Shown here one piece after another: positions 53,131-63,766 of a DNA stretch of 64,000 nucleotides. The stretch covers positions 17,818,548-17,882,547 of the forward strand of contig OZ007583.1 of NCBI GenBank assembly GCA_963931925.1. Reading direction: 5' to 3'. Position numbers and translations under genes: made by a program. Numbering within the stretch: the first letter of the stretch is position 1; each line of letters starts with the position of its first letter. Below the pieces are notes generated by a model that had not been told where the DNA came from, did no database searches, and was given only the letters and a program-made list of their open reading frames with translations. Source of the stretch: Onchidella celtica. Lineage: Eukaryota > Mollusca > Gastropoda > Systellommatophora > Onchidiidae.

Positions 53131-56100
53131 ATGGCCGATTACACTTCCTATATAAATTCAGCGAAGCTGTTAGGCATACCCGAGGACCAGCTGGCTTCTT
53201 GGTGCGAGAGTAGACTAAAAGAAGACCTAGCTAGAGAAGAGCGTGCCGCAGAAAGAGCCGAGAAGGCCGCGGAACGCAAACGAGAACAAGAAAAAGAAGA
53301 AAGAGCCGAGAAGGCCGCGGAACGCGAACGAGAAAAAGAAAAAGAAGACAGAGAAAGAGCCGACAGAGCGGCTCAGCGAAAGCACGAAATTGCCCTAAAG
53401 AAATTAGAGCTGCAAGGAAACCAACCGACCGCGGCTCCAAGTGTTCCAACGAATAATGTTAAAGCAAAACCAAAGCTTCCAACCTATAATGATAGGGTCG
53501 ACCAGATCGATTCTTATATTCATCGTTTTGAGCTCCACGCGGTAGCCGCCGGATGGGAAAAAACTGAATGGACTTCGTGCCTTGCAAATTTATTAACGGG
53601 ACGTGCACTTGAGGTATTCCATGGCCTCAACATCGAAGATTCTAAAAATTACGACATCCTTAAAAAGGCTCTTTTAAAGCGTTTTCAACACACCGAGGAC
53701 GGTTTTCACCAAAGATTCCGGAGTTGTAGGCCAGACCCGTCCGAAAATTTTTCAACGTACGTCGACCGCCTAAAGCACTACTTAGACCGCTGGATTCAGC
53801 TGGCCGGTGTCGCTGACGGTAATTTTAAAGGGTTTTATGAGCTCGTTCTGAAGGACCAAATATTTAACGCGTGCCATTCAGAACTAGTCTCCCACATTAA
53901 GGAGTGGGCACCTAAGACGTTAGCGGAAATCACGTCCTTAGTAGAACAGTACGCGCCCGCACATCCTAATCGTTCGCTGTCTAAACCCAAAACTAGCGAA
54001 CCGTTTTATGCCGGAGTCGGTGGAACTGCGCCAATGGGTACACGAAATTCTCGACCAGTTCATCGCCAGACGCCGCCTCCGCGTGCATATTCCGAACCGC
54101 CGCCCAATAAAACTCGCGGTTTTCCACGCCGTGCTGGACCTCCCACTCGGGGACATTTTCTTAATTATTCAGGTCCGCCCCGTCGTGACGTTAACGAGGG
54201 CTACCATTATCAGAGCCCACCATGTCCACCTCCTTGGACATATTATAATAACCCATATAATACACCTCCAATGCAACCCAGACGTAATATATATGACATC
54301 ACTAGGTGTTATCGGTGCAATAAACCAGGTCATACGTCAAAATATTGTAGGCTTAAGTTTGAAGCTGCAAATGCTTGCACCGTCATTGTTCCGGCTGCAC
54401 AGAGTAGCCGTAGCGTTGAACTCACGTCGCCCATGACGGGCACCGTTCCGGTTATGTCGGCCCTCCATCAACACGGGTCATTGACCTTATATGAGGGTCA
54501 TGTTAACGCCATACCCGCGTCTGTGTTACGCGATTCAGGTTGCACCACTATCGGTGTTAGGGAATCACTGGTCAGACCGACCCAGCTGATTGAACAACAG
54601 GCAACTTGCATTACTTTCGGGGGCTCCGTCGAGCGATTCCGTCTCGCGGAGGTATACATCGACATGCCATTCATTACAGGTGTCGTAACGGCATGCGTAT
54701 TACCAAATCCGGTTGCCGATCTAATTATTGGTAATTTACCACAGGTCAATGATACACCTGACGGCCAGTTAAAAGTTTGGAACGAAAACGTTGCGTGTGT
54801 CACCACACGACAACAGTCAAAACGTCCACCGGATGGTACTTTACAAACCCCTGCGTTTGATTTTAATGTCACGCCTACAGTTTTCTATAAGGAACAACAA
54901 AGCGATCCATCACTAAAACCGCTGTTTGCGAAAGTTCAGCCTCAGAACGGAAATGTCTCTCCGTTTCTCATTAAAAATGAATTATTATACAGAAATTTCC
55001 GAAGTAAACGTGAGACCATTGAACAGCTCGTGGTGCCTAAGTCGTTTCGTCGCGACATTCTGCGTCTCGCGCATGATACATCATTTGCAGGCCATCAAGA
55101 TTCAGCCAGAACCAAATCACGGATATTGGCTCATTTTTTCTGGCCTGGTGTATACACGGACGTGAACCGTTTTGTGGCGCGCTGCGATGTATGTCAAAAA
55201 CGTACACCTAAAGGTAAAGCATCACGCGCACCCCTTCAGGAGATGCCTCCAGTCTCAACACCATTCGAGCGTGTCGCAGTTGACATAGTAGGTCCTCTTA
55301 GTAAATCAGACAGAGGCCATCGATTCATCCTTTCGGTAATCGACTACGCGACGCGCTGGCCTGAGGCTATTCCTTTAAGAGACATTACAGCTGACCATGT
55401 CGCTGAGGCACTTGTTACTATTTTCTCGCGAGTCGGATTTCCGACCGAGATTCTTTCAGACAGAGGACCACAATTCACCTCTGATCTATACAAAAAGGTA
55501 CTAGAATTAGCGGGAATTAAACAGAAATTAACGTCCCCCTATCATCCGCAGTCAAATGGTTGTTGCGAGCGGTGGAATGCGAGCATGAAGTCTATGCTAG
55601 CACGCGTATCCGCCGACAAACCTGGAGACTGGGACCGTCAGCTCCCCGCTATTCTCTTCGCCTATAGGGAACTCCCGAACGCGTCCACGGGTTTCTCCCC
55701 ATTTGAGTTATTATACGGACGTAAACCACGTGGCCCGATGGCCATACTTAGTCAATTGTTCGCCGGTTCTGAAACCGACGATTATGATACGCGATGCGCG
55801 TATCAATATGTTGTCGATCTCCGACAACGAATTATTAATGCATGCAAAACCGCTCTGCAATTTGCATGCGCTAGAGCGAGTTCTTCAAAATTTTATCGCG
55901 ATCAGGGCGCCCAAATGCGCGCCTTGTCAGTCGGAGATCTGATACTTGTTCTTTTGCCGCAAACGCAAAACAAACTCCTTCTAACTTGGAAGGGACCATA
56001 CAGAGTCCTTAAGAGACTCTCCAGAGTGAATTATTTGATAGATATTCGCGGGCAGAGGAAAATATTTCATATTAATATGCTGAAAAAGTACCTGTCTAGC

Positions 56101-57141
56101 GATGTTCGTCGTAACAACTCCGTTCATGTCGTCCCAAGGGCCAACGCGGCTTTAGTTACTGTCGACGACGAGGACCCTTTGAGTATCGACAAATCGTTGC
56201 CCATATTACAGGCCACCGAGAGTATAAACGATGTTAATATTAATGATGAGCTTGCGCCGTCGCAGAAACAGGATCTTACACACCTGCTCCAAGAATTTGC
56301 CACGGTGTTCACTGATTTGCCGGGTTGTACGTCTTTAGTCCAACATGTAATACGACTTCAGACAGACGTACCGGTGTTTGTTAAACCGTACCCGCGCCCG
56401 CTGCACGCTCACGAAACGATAATTACAGAAGTACGTGCCATGCTACGACTAGGCGTGATAGAGCGATCAACAAGTCCGTATTGCTCGCCGATTGTCTTGG
56501 TCAAGAAGAAAGACGATACCGTGCGTTTTTGTATTGACTATAGAAAGCTCAATGCCATATCCATCTATGATGCGGAACCCATTCCCAATCAGGAGGACTT
56601 ATTCGCGCGGTTATCCAATGCAAGTATCTTCTCTAAAATAGACTTATCCAAAGGATATTGGCAGATTCCTCTCGAAGAAGGAAGTAAACAATATACAGCT
56701 TTTCAAACCCCTTTGGGTTTAATGCAATGGAAATATATGCCTTTTGGACTGGTTACTGCACCAGCCACGTTCGCGCGCATGATGAACATCTTACTAAATG
56801 AATTGCGCTGCGTTCTATCATATTTCGATGATATATGTATTTTTCAGGCTGATTGGGCTGGCCACTTAATGGCCCTTCGTGAAGTTTTTGCCGCTCTTCG
56901 CCGAGCTGGCCTTACCGCGAGACCCAGTAAAGTGTTCCTAGGATATCACCATATAAACTTTTTGGGTCATACCATAACCCACGGGGTTCAGACTCCAGAC
57001 GATCGCAAGATATCCAGTATTTTGAAACTGCAACCCCCTAAAACTAAAAAGCAAGTCCGTAGCTTGTTGGGACTTTCGAATTATTACAGGAAATTTATAC
57101 ACCAAACTTTTCCTCTCTCTCAGCCCCGTTATCTGATCTAA
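53131..57141 (+). CDS. gag-pol: Gmr1-like Gag-Pol fusion, truncated by frameshift
   Basis: 1336 residues in one frame. Gag: charged coiled-coil-like segment (about 35-95), capsid blocks (DQIDSYIHRFELHA, KRFQHTEDGFHQRFR) and one zinc knuckle at about C393 (CYRCNKPGH). Protease DSGC near residue 468. Integrase zinc region and D,D,E core come next, then the GPY/F module (TWKGPYRVLKRLS). RT follows with CIDYRKLN, SKGYWQIPL and the catalytic YFDD near 1231. The frame is lost after LLGLSNYYRKFI, where an extra CA shifts it to a stop at 57139. No stop separates Gag from protease, unlike element 1. Confidence 0.9.
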   Translation: MADYTSYINSAKLLGIPEDQLASWCESRLKEDLAREERAAERAEKAAERKREQEKEERAEKAAEREREKEKEDRERADRAAQRKHEIALKKLELQGNQPTAAPSVPTNNVKAKPKLPTYNDRVDQIDSYIHRFELHAVAAGWEKTEWTSCLANLLTGRALEVFHGLNIEDSKNYDILKKALLKRFQHTEDGFHQRFRSCRPDPSENFSTYVDRLKHYLDRWIQLAGVADGNFKGFYELVLKDQIFNACHSELVSHIKEWAPKTLAEITSLVEQYAPAHPNRSLSKPKTSEPFYAGVGGTAPMGTRNSRPVHRQTPPPRAYSEPPPNKTRGFPRRAGPPTRGHFLNYSGPPRRDVNEGYHYQSPPCPPPWTYYNNPYNTPPMQPRRNIYDITRCYRCNKPGHTSKYCRLKFEAANACTVIVPAAQSSRSVELTSPMTGTVPVMSALHQHGSLTLYEGHVNAIPASVLRDSGCTTIGVRESLVRPTQLIEQQATCITFGGSVERFRLAEVYIDMPFITGVVTACVLPNPVADLIIGNLPQVNDTPDGQLKVWNENVACVTTRQQSKRPPDGTLQTPAFDFNVTPTVFYKEQQSDPSLKPLFAKVQPQNGNVSPFLIKNELLYRNFRSKRETIEQLVVPKSFRRDILRLAHDTSFAGHQDSARTKSRILAHFFWPGVYTDVNRFVARCDVCQKRTPKGKASRAPLQEMPPVSTPFERVAVDIVGPLSKSDRGHRFILSVIDYATRWPEAIPLRDITADHVAEALVTIFSRVGFPTEILSDRGPQFTSDLYKKVLELAGIKQKLTSPYHPQSNGCCERWNASMKSMLARVSADKPGDWDRQLPAILFAYRELPNASTGFSPFELLYGRKPRGPMAILSQLFAGSETDDYDTRCAYQYVVDLRQRIINACKTALQFACARASSSKFYRDQGAQMRALSVGDLILVLLPQTQNKLLLTWKGPYRVLKRLSRVNYLIDIRGQRKIFHINMLKKYLSSDVRRNNSVHVVPRANAALVTVDDEDPLSIDKSLPILQATESINDVNINDELAPSQKQDLTHLLQEFATVFTDLPGCTSLVQHVIRLQTDVPVFVKPYPRPLHAHETIITEVRAMLRLGVIERSTSPYCSPIVLVKKKDDTVRFCIDYRKLNAISIYDAEPIPNQEDLFARLSNASIFSKIDLSKGYWQIPLEEGSKQYTAFQTPLGLMQWKYMPFGLVTAPATFARMMNILLNELRCVLSYFDDICIFQADWAGHLMALREVFAALRRAGLTARPSKVFLGYHHINFLGHTITHGVQTPDDRKISSILKLQPPKTKKQVRSLLGLSNYYRKFIHQTFPLSQPRYLI

Positions 57142-57626
57142 CGAGGAAGAATCTTCCAAATAGAGTCGTCTGGACGCCTCAGTGCGCTGATGCCCTTCAG
57201 ACTATTCAGAATTTATTTTCTACTTTCCCCCTGCTTGTTTTACCCGATATACGCCAGACATTCGTCGTCCGAACGGATGCATCAGATGAAGGAATAGGCG
57301 CCGTGTTACTCCAACAGCGTGACGGTTTCTTGCGACCGTGCTTATATGCAAGCCGGAAATTACTTGATCAAGAGACGCGCTATGCGATTGTCGAACGGGA
57401 GTGCCTCGCAATTGTTTACGCGGTAAATGCATTTTCTCGATACTTATTAATGTCCGAATTTATAATTGAAACGGATCATCGACCATTACTATTTCTTAAG
57501 TCGAACAGAGCCAAGAATGCTCGACTAACCAGATGGAGCCTTGCGCTCCAGGAATACAAATTTACTATTCGGGCTATACCTCGGGAGGATAATTTACAAG
57601 CTGATGTATTGTCCCGTTTGATTTAG
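57095..57626 (+). pseudogene. RNase H part of Gmr1-like element 2, displaced frame
   Basis: After the 2-bp shift the original frame continues with the RT/RNase H connection and RNase H: RTDASD (57270s), ASRKLLDQE, RECLAIVYAV, ETDHRPL and the terminal QADVLSRL, ending with TAG at 57624-57626. It has no start of its own. Confidence 0.88.
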
Positions 57627-58233
57627 TGTTCTAAAATAGTCTGTTGAACATTGAGGTTGAGCATTTTTCACCTTTTTCGAAGACCGTGGATGGTTTCACA
57701 TTATATTGTCCTACCAATTATGGACATTCTTTCTCAAAATTTCCATGTGATTCCTTTTTCCAGTAGCGTCCATCCTGACCATGACCTGAGTTTCAGACAA
57801 CATTGACGCCTTTGTCTGCGGGTCAATGAGATGAGAAAATGGCAAACCGAGCGACCAGACCTACTGCTGCCAGGATACAAGTACTTTAATTAACTATTGT
57901 TCGTTCATGTTCTATGAATGTATTAATTACGCTCAGTGAAGCGATGAGCTAGTTGCTCAATATTTCAGTCTTTACAGTATGTCTGTGTGAGAGAAGTTTA
58001 TCACGTTACTTCTTAAGTGCTACAATAATTATATATTATCACAGAACGTCGCATATAAACATACATATGCTATTGTCCATCGATAATGCACGTTCTTAGA
58101 ATTTTTTTTTTTTTTTTTGACTTTCAGTAACGATATATTTTTTACTATATAGCCCTTTCCAAAATACTATTACATAGCAACGTTAGTAGACAGTTATGTC
58201 GTTCAAACCCTAAGTTTTCACTGGGGTGGGGGA
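57627..58233 (+). promoter_or_regulatory. Gmr1-like element 2 3' UTR and polypurine tract
   Basis: Ends with CACTGGGGTGGGGGA (58219-58233), the same tract as element 1. CGGGTCAATGAGATG at about 57819 is conserved between the two elements. Confidence 0.85.
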
Positions 58234-59470
58234 TGTGTCAAGAACAGATTTGATTCATAAATGTTTCCACTGAGTAAATTTTTGTGAGAGAGCAGTGAGT
58301 AATTTTTACAAACGTAATTATTGTGCGAGCCAGCATAACTTGGTCTCGTAAACAATTTGTTTTGAACAGTTTTTTTCCTAATAGATAGACAGAAGGTGTG
58401 GGGAAGGATAGACGGACAGCGTAGGTGTGCATGACTGAGCACTTTTTATATCTCGTGTTTTGAACTAGGTTTAGTAGGGAGGGAAGGGGTGAGTAGGAAT
58501 TAAATGTTATTGAGACGTCTGTTGACGTACAGAAAATCCGTGATCCAGAGTAAAAGCTCGGGGTTTTGAACATGTTAAGAATTTATTACTATAAAATTAC
58601 ATTTTATTGTCTTGAGTGATTCGACCTTTGATGTCGACCCAAGGTCGTTGCGTAGGGCTGTTACTTAAAATAACTCGGTTCGGCAGCTGAGCTAGAGGTG
58701 GTTGCACCAATCAAATGTATGAATCTGGACGGAAGGTCGAGACATAGCTTTAGTATTTAAACCCGTGCAGAGTTTAGATAGATGCCACATGTAGACAATC
58801 CATTTACGAGGTGGAGGGCGATAGTCCTCAGCCAGATGAGAGACATTTAAGACGCAGTTGAGCAGTCCATATTGTGAGGAGCCTGATTTAAAGCTCCAGA
58901 GCCTAAGCTACTTGGTTTGATATGAACCCACAGCGTTTACATCCAGCGCTCTCACTCCTAGTGAGGGCCTCATGGTGAGAGTCCATACTAATTTGTAATG
59001 ATGAAAGTGAACCGTTCTACTTACTTTTGAAGACAGTTTCAGAGCTACCGCCAGACAACGCATGGTTGTAGAAGCATTCTCCATGGCGTGTCTAGAGGAA
59101 ATGTCCATATCATAACATGTCTCATTGAATTAATAGAATTTAAACTGTTATATCCGTCGCCACGTGCGCGGATTCTACTTGGCATATAACTCATATGATC
59201 TGCAAGTAGTTAGAGTGAATAAGTTAGTCTTTATAGAAAGCTGTAGTTTCATTAGTTAGATTCAGTTGCCTTTGAATTGATATTTATATTTATAATTATA
59301 TTTGTTACATTAATTCCTGTAATTAAACTGCCCTACACTTCTGCTAAAAATCAAAGCAATTGATTTATTTAGTTTTTAGAGTGCAAGTATTTTTTTGTGT
59401 TCGTCGATTGTGGGAGCGGACCTCGAAAGAGTGTCAGTCGAATTCTCCCCATCTAACCCACATCGCGACA
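58234..59470 (+). repeat. 3' LTR of Gmr1-like element 2
   Basis: 1237 bp from TGTGTCAAG to CGCGACA. The last 600 bp closely match the solo LTR at 34184-35391 in reverse orientation. The following bases (gttaa) do not match those before 51403, so there is no visible duplication. Confidence 0.85.
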
Positions 59471-60361
59471 GTTAATATAAACGGAGTATGTGCACAGGCT
59501 GGCTAAATGAGGATTCCTATATCCAGTTATTCTAAGGCTGAAGAGTAAGTTGATGCACAAAATTAAGAATTAGAATGTACGATAATAGGTTTGGGTTAGG
59601 GTTAGTGATATCTCTTTCAAGTGTAGTAATTTTTATTCTCTTTTCTAACCCTTGCCCTAATAAAAGGCTTTAGTGTTTTCTGGAAATAACTAGATTCGGT
59701 AATCCTTCCTAAACGGCGGACCAGTATTGACTTAGGTATTGCTTGCATGTCACTCGTGAAAAATGTTGCATTAAATAAATAGTGATTTACCTGTTTCGCA
59801 TCATCTTCATCATACCAAGGAATGGGATGTTGTCAAGTGAATAATTGTTCTTGCAGTACTAATGAAAGGATCCATGAAGTTTTTATCATTTTCGATGTGA
59901 ACTGCTGCCTTGATGAAAAATGAACATTCAATATTTTGCCACACTATATCCAAGGTGGAATTGATAAATTCCCATAGATAAAAACATTTTGAAAAGCACA
60001 AAATCCAAAGCTTGAATATCTTGCAAAATGGTATCCTAAAGTTAGATAATGTTGCTCTCATGTCACTAGTGAAAAATGTTGCAATGAAACGAAAGGGACG
60101 AGTTCCATTGGATAACACAACAGGGATATTACAAAGGCTTGACTTAAGGAGCGTCCCTGAGTGGGGGGGGGGGGGTCGGGGGGGGGGCATTCCTTCTGGC
60201 AGATTAATTCTCTAGATGAATGTCTGTGCAATAAATGAACGGCTCGCCAATTAGCACTCTAAAAATGAAGTTTTTATGTGCCAGACTAAAGTTAATGTAA
60301 CTCATACGGCACTCCTTCTAAATACAAAAACAAAAATACCTGTTTGGCATCAACTTCATTA

Positions 60362-60565
60362 ATAATAATAATAACGTAGCATTTATATAACGTTACATCC
60401 CGTTAACAACCAGGCTCTAAGCGCTTTACAACATTTATATCATATGATCACACACACAATACACGTGCATACTCAGGAAAAAACAACAACAAAAAAATGG
60501 ACATTCAGAGCCTAAAAAGATGACTCTTCAGCTGATGTTTAAAAGCCATAAAATGTTCAGTCTCT
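60362..60565. mobile_element. short SINE-like insertion
   Basis: About 204 bp between two TTCATTA duplications (60355-60361, 60566-60572), inserted into the repeat unit (the other copies are uninterrupted there). It starts (AAT)n and contains GCATTTATATAACG and CTCTAAGCGCTTTACA, phrases I associate with common invertebrate SINE-type repeats (memory only). Confidence 0.65.
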
Positions 60566-60771
60566 TTCATTAGACCAAGGAATGGGATGCTGGCAAGTGA
60601 ATAATTTTATTGTTCTTGCAATACCAAAGAAAGGATCCATGAGGTTTTTATCATTCCCAGGATGAACGCCTGCCGTGACGGAATGAACATGCAACATTTT
60701 ACAACACTATTCCAGTGTGAAATTGATAAATTCCCGCAGAAAAAAAACACCATTTTGAAAGATATCTAATC

Positions 60772-61841
60772 CAGTGGTTCTCAACCGGGCGATTTCGCCC
60801 CCCCCCCCCACGGGGCGATTTTTGAGGTCCAGAGAGGGGTGGAAACGAGGAAAGTGGCGACAACGGGGGCGAAAACTTTACTTGGGGGCTGGGGGGGGGG
60901 GGGAAACATGAATGTAGAACGATTTGAGAGGAAATACAGGGCAGCCACTAAGTTGTTCAACAGCATGCGTAGATGGGTTCTAGGAACAGATATGAGTTAC
61001 ATGACTTTAATGGGCAACATATTTCATGTTCTGAGTATTCATCGCCGAGCCTCGCATTTACTATAAAAACATCCATCTAGAGGACTAATTCGCCTGGGGG
61101 GGGGGGGGGGCTGCCCCGCTCCGGCCCCTCGCTCACGAACGCTCCCAAAGTCGACGTGTCCTTGTAGTATCCCTATCATGTAATTCAATTGGAACTCCTC
61201 CCCTGTTTTATAATGAATCATCAACACGCCTATTGTCGTTCAAAATGCTTTAGTGTGTAGATCTAATCTGTTTTCTTGTGAAATGAATCTGCTGGGTTTG
61301 AGTATAGATTGGGGGGGGGGGGGGGGAGGGGGAGATCTTCCCCTCGTCCGCGGCACTTACCAAAAAGTTAAACATAATAATTATGACGAAGACCTCCCCT
61401 AACCCGCGCTTTCGTTCGTTCTTTCTTCTTTCTTTGTCCCATACAAAGGAAGGACTTCCGAATGCGTTCCATAGCCCGAGTGAAAACAGTACATAGCTAC
61501 CCCGGCGGCTTTCCCTGATATGTCAATCTGTCTTCTGCCCAGACGAACATCGGCCTACGGCCTCGATGATACAAACTGACTATACCCTCACGTCGTTACA
61601 TATCAATCTGACAATGCCTATCACTTGTCGAATAATGGAACGCATTCGGAAGTCCTCCCCATACAAACACTAAACTCCACCTTTTGATAAGCCCGCTCAA
61701 GTCCCCTCTTTAGTGTTTCCTTGACTGCCGCGGACGGGCGGAGGACCTCCCGGAGGGAGGACGGGGGAAGGGGGGGGGGGCGATGAAAGAAAATCTGAGG
61801 CATAAGGGGGGTGATTGCCTGAAAAGGGTTGAGAACCACTG
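60772..61841. mobile_element. hAT-like non-autonomous DNA transposon
   Basis: The ends CAGTGGTTCTCAACC (60772-60786) and GGTTGAGAACCACTG (61827-61841) are exact inverted repeats of the hAT/Charlie type. The 8-bp flanks (ATCTAATC, ACCTTATC) agree at 5 of 8, a decayed duplication. The interior is full of G runs and has no transposase. It interrupts the second copy of the degenerate repeat and itself contains a MITE at 61448-61657. Confidence 0.85.
61448..61657. mobile_element. Mutator-like MITE, copy 2 of the fold-back family
   Basis: 210 bp with about 22-bp terminal inverted repeats (GGACTTCCGAATGCGTTCCA at both ends) and a perfect 10-bp direct flank CCCATACAAA (61438-61447, 61658-61667); a 9-10 bp duplication is typical of Mutator-like elements. 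About 170 internal bases match the right arm of the palindrome at 50805-50950. Nested inside the hAT-like element. Confidence 0.85.
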
Positions 61842-62165
61842 ACCTTATCCAAAAAAATGTCTAATGGTATCCTAAATTTAGACAGACAATGTTGCTTTCA
61901 TGTCACTTGTGAAAAATGTTGCAATAAAAAAAATACTCACCTGTTTCTTGTCAACTTCATTAGATCATGGAATGGGATGTTGAAAAAGTGAATAGATCTA
62001 ACTGTTCTTGCTGCCTTGATGAAATGAACATCAAACATTTTGCCACAGTAACCCAAGTCAGAACTGAAAATCCCCACAGAGAAACACATTTTGGAAAACA
62101 CAAAATCCAAAGCTTGAATTTTTTGTAAAATGGTATCGTGCGATTAGGCACTATTGGCAACAAGA

Positions 62166-62780
62166 ATCCTTTGATAATATAATCGTGTATTTTTTTAACT
62201 TTAAAATGAAGTTACAGGTTTCACAAGTTTCTTCCTGGAGCTACGCAACCCTAGCTATTCATACACTCTGCACAAGATGAAAGCGCTTCGAACAAGTTCA
62301 TTCCTACAATTACGCAACACGCGTCATGTACACGGCACAAGAAGAGCGCGCTTTTTCCAGTGAACCGTTTTGGTGAGCGTTGTTCACTTCTGATCACATG
62401 ATTTTAATCAAATATTGCGACGATTCCACTTTGAAAATGAACCTGTCTAATTACCATGGCCGGGATTCAGACCTTTGGGGGGGGGGGGGCACTTCGGTGG
62501 GCCCCTCATTCACAGAAATTGAAATACCCGGCAAATCACCAAACTTACGCATCGAAGACAGTTTATGGCATGTGATTGGAACAGATACATTTAATATACA
62601 TAGAATGTGTTTAATACAATGCCCAGACACGCCAGGGACTGAATGGGATTGTTAGAAGGCGCTGGCGGCCATCTTGGGGTGGGTCGCGACTCATTATTTG
62701 AGTCATCGTGTTTGTAAACGGAGCAGCGTGTAGGCCTTTGTCTATGAAAAAGTTTATCTGTCTATCTGTCTGTCTGTGTA
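62166..62780. other. non-coding
   Basis: No coding signal. G run at 62477-62489. Confidence 0.5.

Positions 62781-62868
<88 letters not shown>
62781..62868. repeat. (CTAT)n microsatellite
   Basis: About 22 uninterrupted tetranucleotide units. Confidence 0.95.
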
Positions 62869-62918
62869 TCCATTTTTCTTTCTATTTATTCTATCTATCT
62901 ATTCTATCTTATCTTATT

Positions 62919-63512
62919 TTCTGATCTGATCTGATCTATTCTGATCTGATCTATTCTGATATATTCTGATCTGATATATTCTGATCTGATCTATTCTGAT
63001 CTATTCTGATCTGATCTGATCTATTCTGATCTGATCTGATATATTCGGATTTATTCTGATATGATCTATTCGGATCTATTCTGATCTTATATATTCTGAT
63101 CTATTCTGATCTGATCTGCTCTATTCGGATCTATTCTGATATGATCTATTCGGATCTATTCTGATCTGATCTATTCTGATCTGTTCTGATATAATATGAT
63201 CTATTCTGATCTGATCTGATCTATACTGATCTGATCTGATCTATTCTGATCTATTCTGATCTGATCTGATCTATTCTGATTTGATCTGATCTATTCTGAT
63301 CTGATCTGATCTATTCTGATCTGATCTATTCTGATCTGATCTATTCCGATCTGATCTATTCTGATCTGATCTATTCTGATCTGATCTGATCTCTATTCTG
63401 ATCTGATCTATACTGATCTGATCTGATCTATTCTGATCTGATCTGATCTATTCTGATCTGATCTGATCTGTACTGATCTGATCTGATCGTACAGATCAGA
63501 TCAGATCTGATC
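62919..63512. repeat. pentanucleotide satellite CTGAT / CTATT
   Basis: About 600 bp made of CTGAT units interspersed with CTATT (typical pattern CTGAT-CTGAT-CTATT) with occasional cGGAT or ATAT variants. At the right end the array reverses strand: CTGATCTGATCTGAT is followed after a 4-base loop by ATCAGATCAG, forming a perfect hairpin near 63474-63506. Confidence 0.93.
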
Positions 63513-63527
63513 CTATCTATCTATCTA

Positions 63528-63584
<57 letters not shown>

Positions 63585-63690
63585 CTCTCTTGCTCCTCTC
63601 TCTCTCTTTCTCTCTATATCTCTCTCCCTATCTGTCTCTATCTCTCTCTCTCTGTTTCTATCCTTGTCTCTCTCTCTGTCTCTCTAAGGT
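63513..63690. repeat. (CTAT)n followed by CT-rich simple sequence
   Basis: CTAT units to about 63582, then a pyrimidine tract of CTCT and TCTG words. Confidence 0.9.
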
Positions 63691-63706
63691 TTATCTGTCT
63701 GTCTGT

Positions 63707-63766
<60 letters not shown>
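63707..63766. repeat. (CTAT)n microsatellite
   Basis: About 14 tetranucleotide units, ending just before ACGTCATCAAGATGGCGGC. Confidence 0.95.

Larger units (their letters stand above)
51403..59470 (+). mobile_element. Gmr1-like retrotransposon 2, damaged
   Basis: Same architecture as the element at 35619 but a distinct subfamily. The 3' LTR is 1237 bp (58234-59470), while the 5' side retains only the last 325 bp (51403-51727). No target duplication is seen. Gag and pol are fused in one frame until a 2-bp shift near 57093. The loss of most of the 5' LTR probably removed the promoter, and together with the frameshift this makes the copy inactive. Confidence 0.9.
59790..62165 (+). repeat. degenerate repeat block, three copies of an about 300-bp unit
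   Basis: Units begin ACCTGTTTCGCATC-like, followed by AAGGAATGGGATG, ACATTTTGCCACAC-like, AAAATCCAAAGCTTGAAT, AAAATGGTATCCTAAA and GTCACTTGTGAAAAATGTTG. Copies: 59790-60085, 60339-61925 (interrupted by two insertions) and 61939-62165. Between the first two is an extra 250 bp with G runs. No coding function seen. Confidence 0.8.

Noticed and set aside
62708-62929. YLSI-repeat ORF
   Set aside because: Translation of the CTAT microsatellite.
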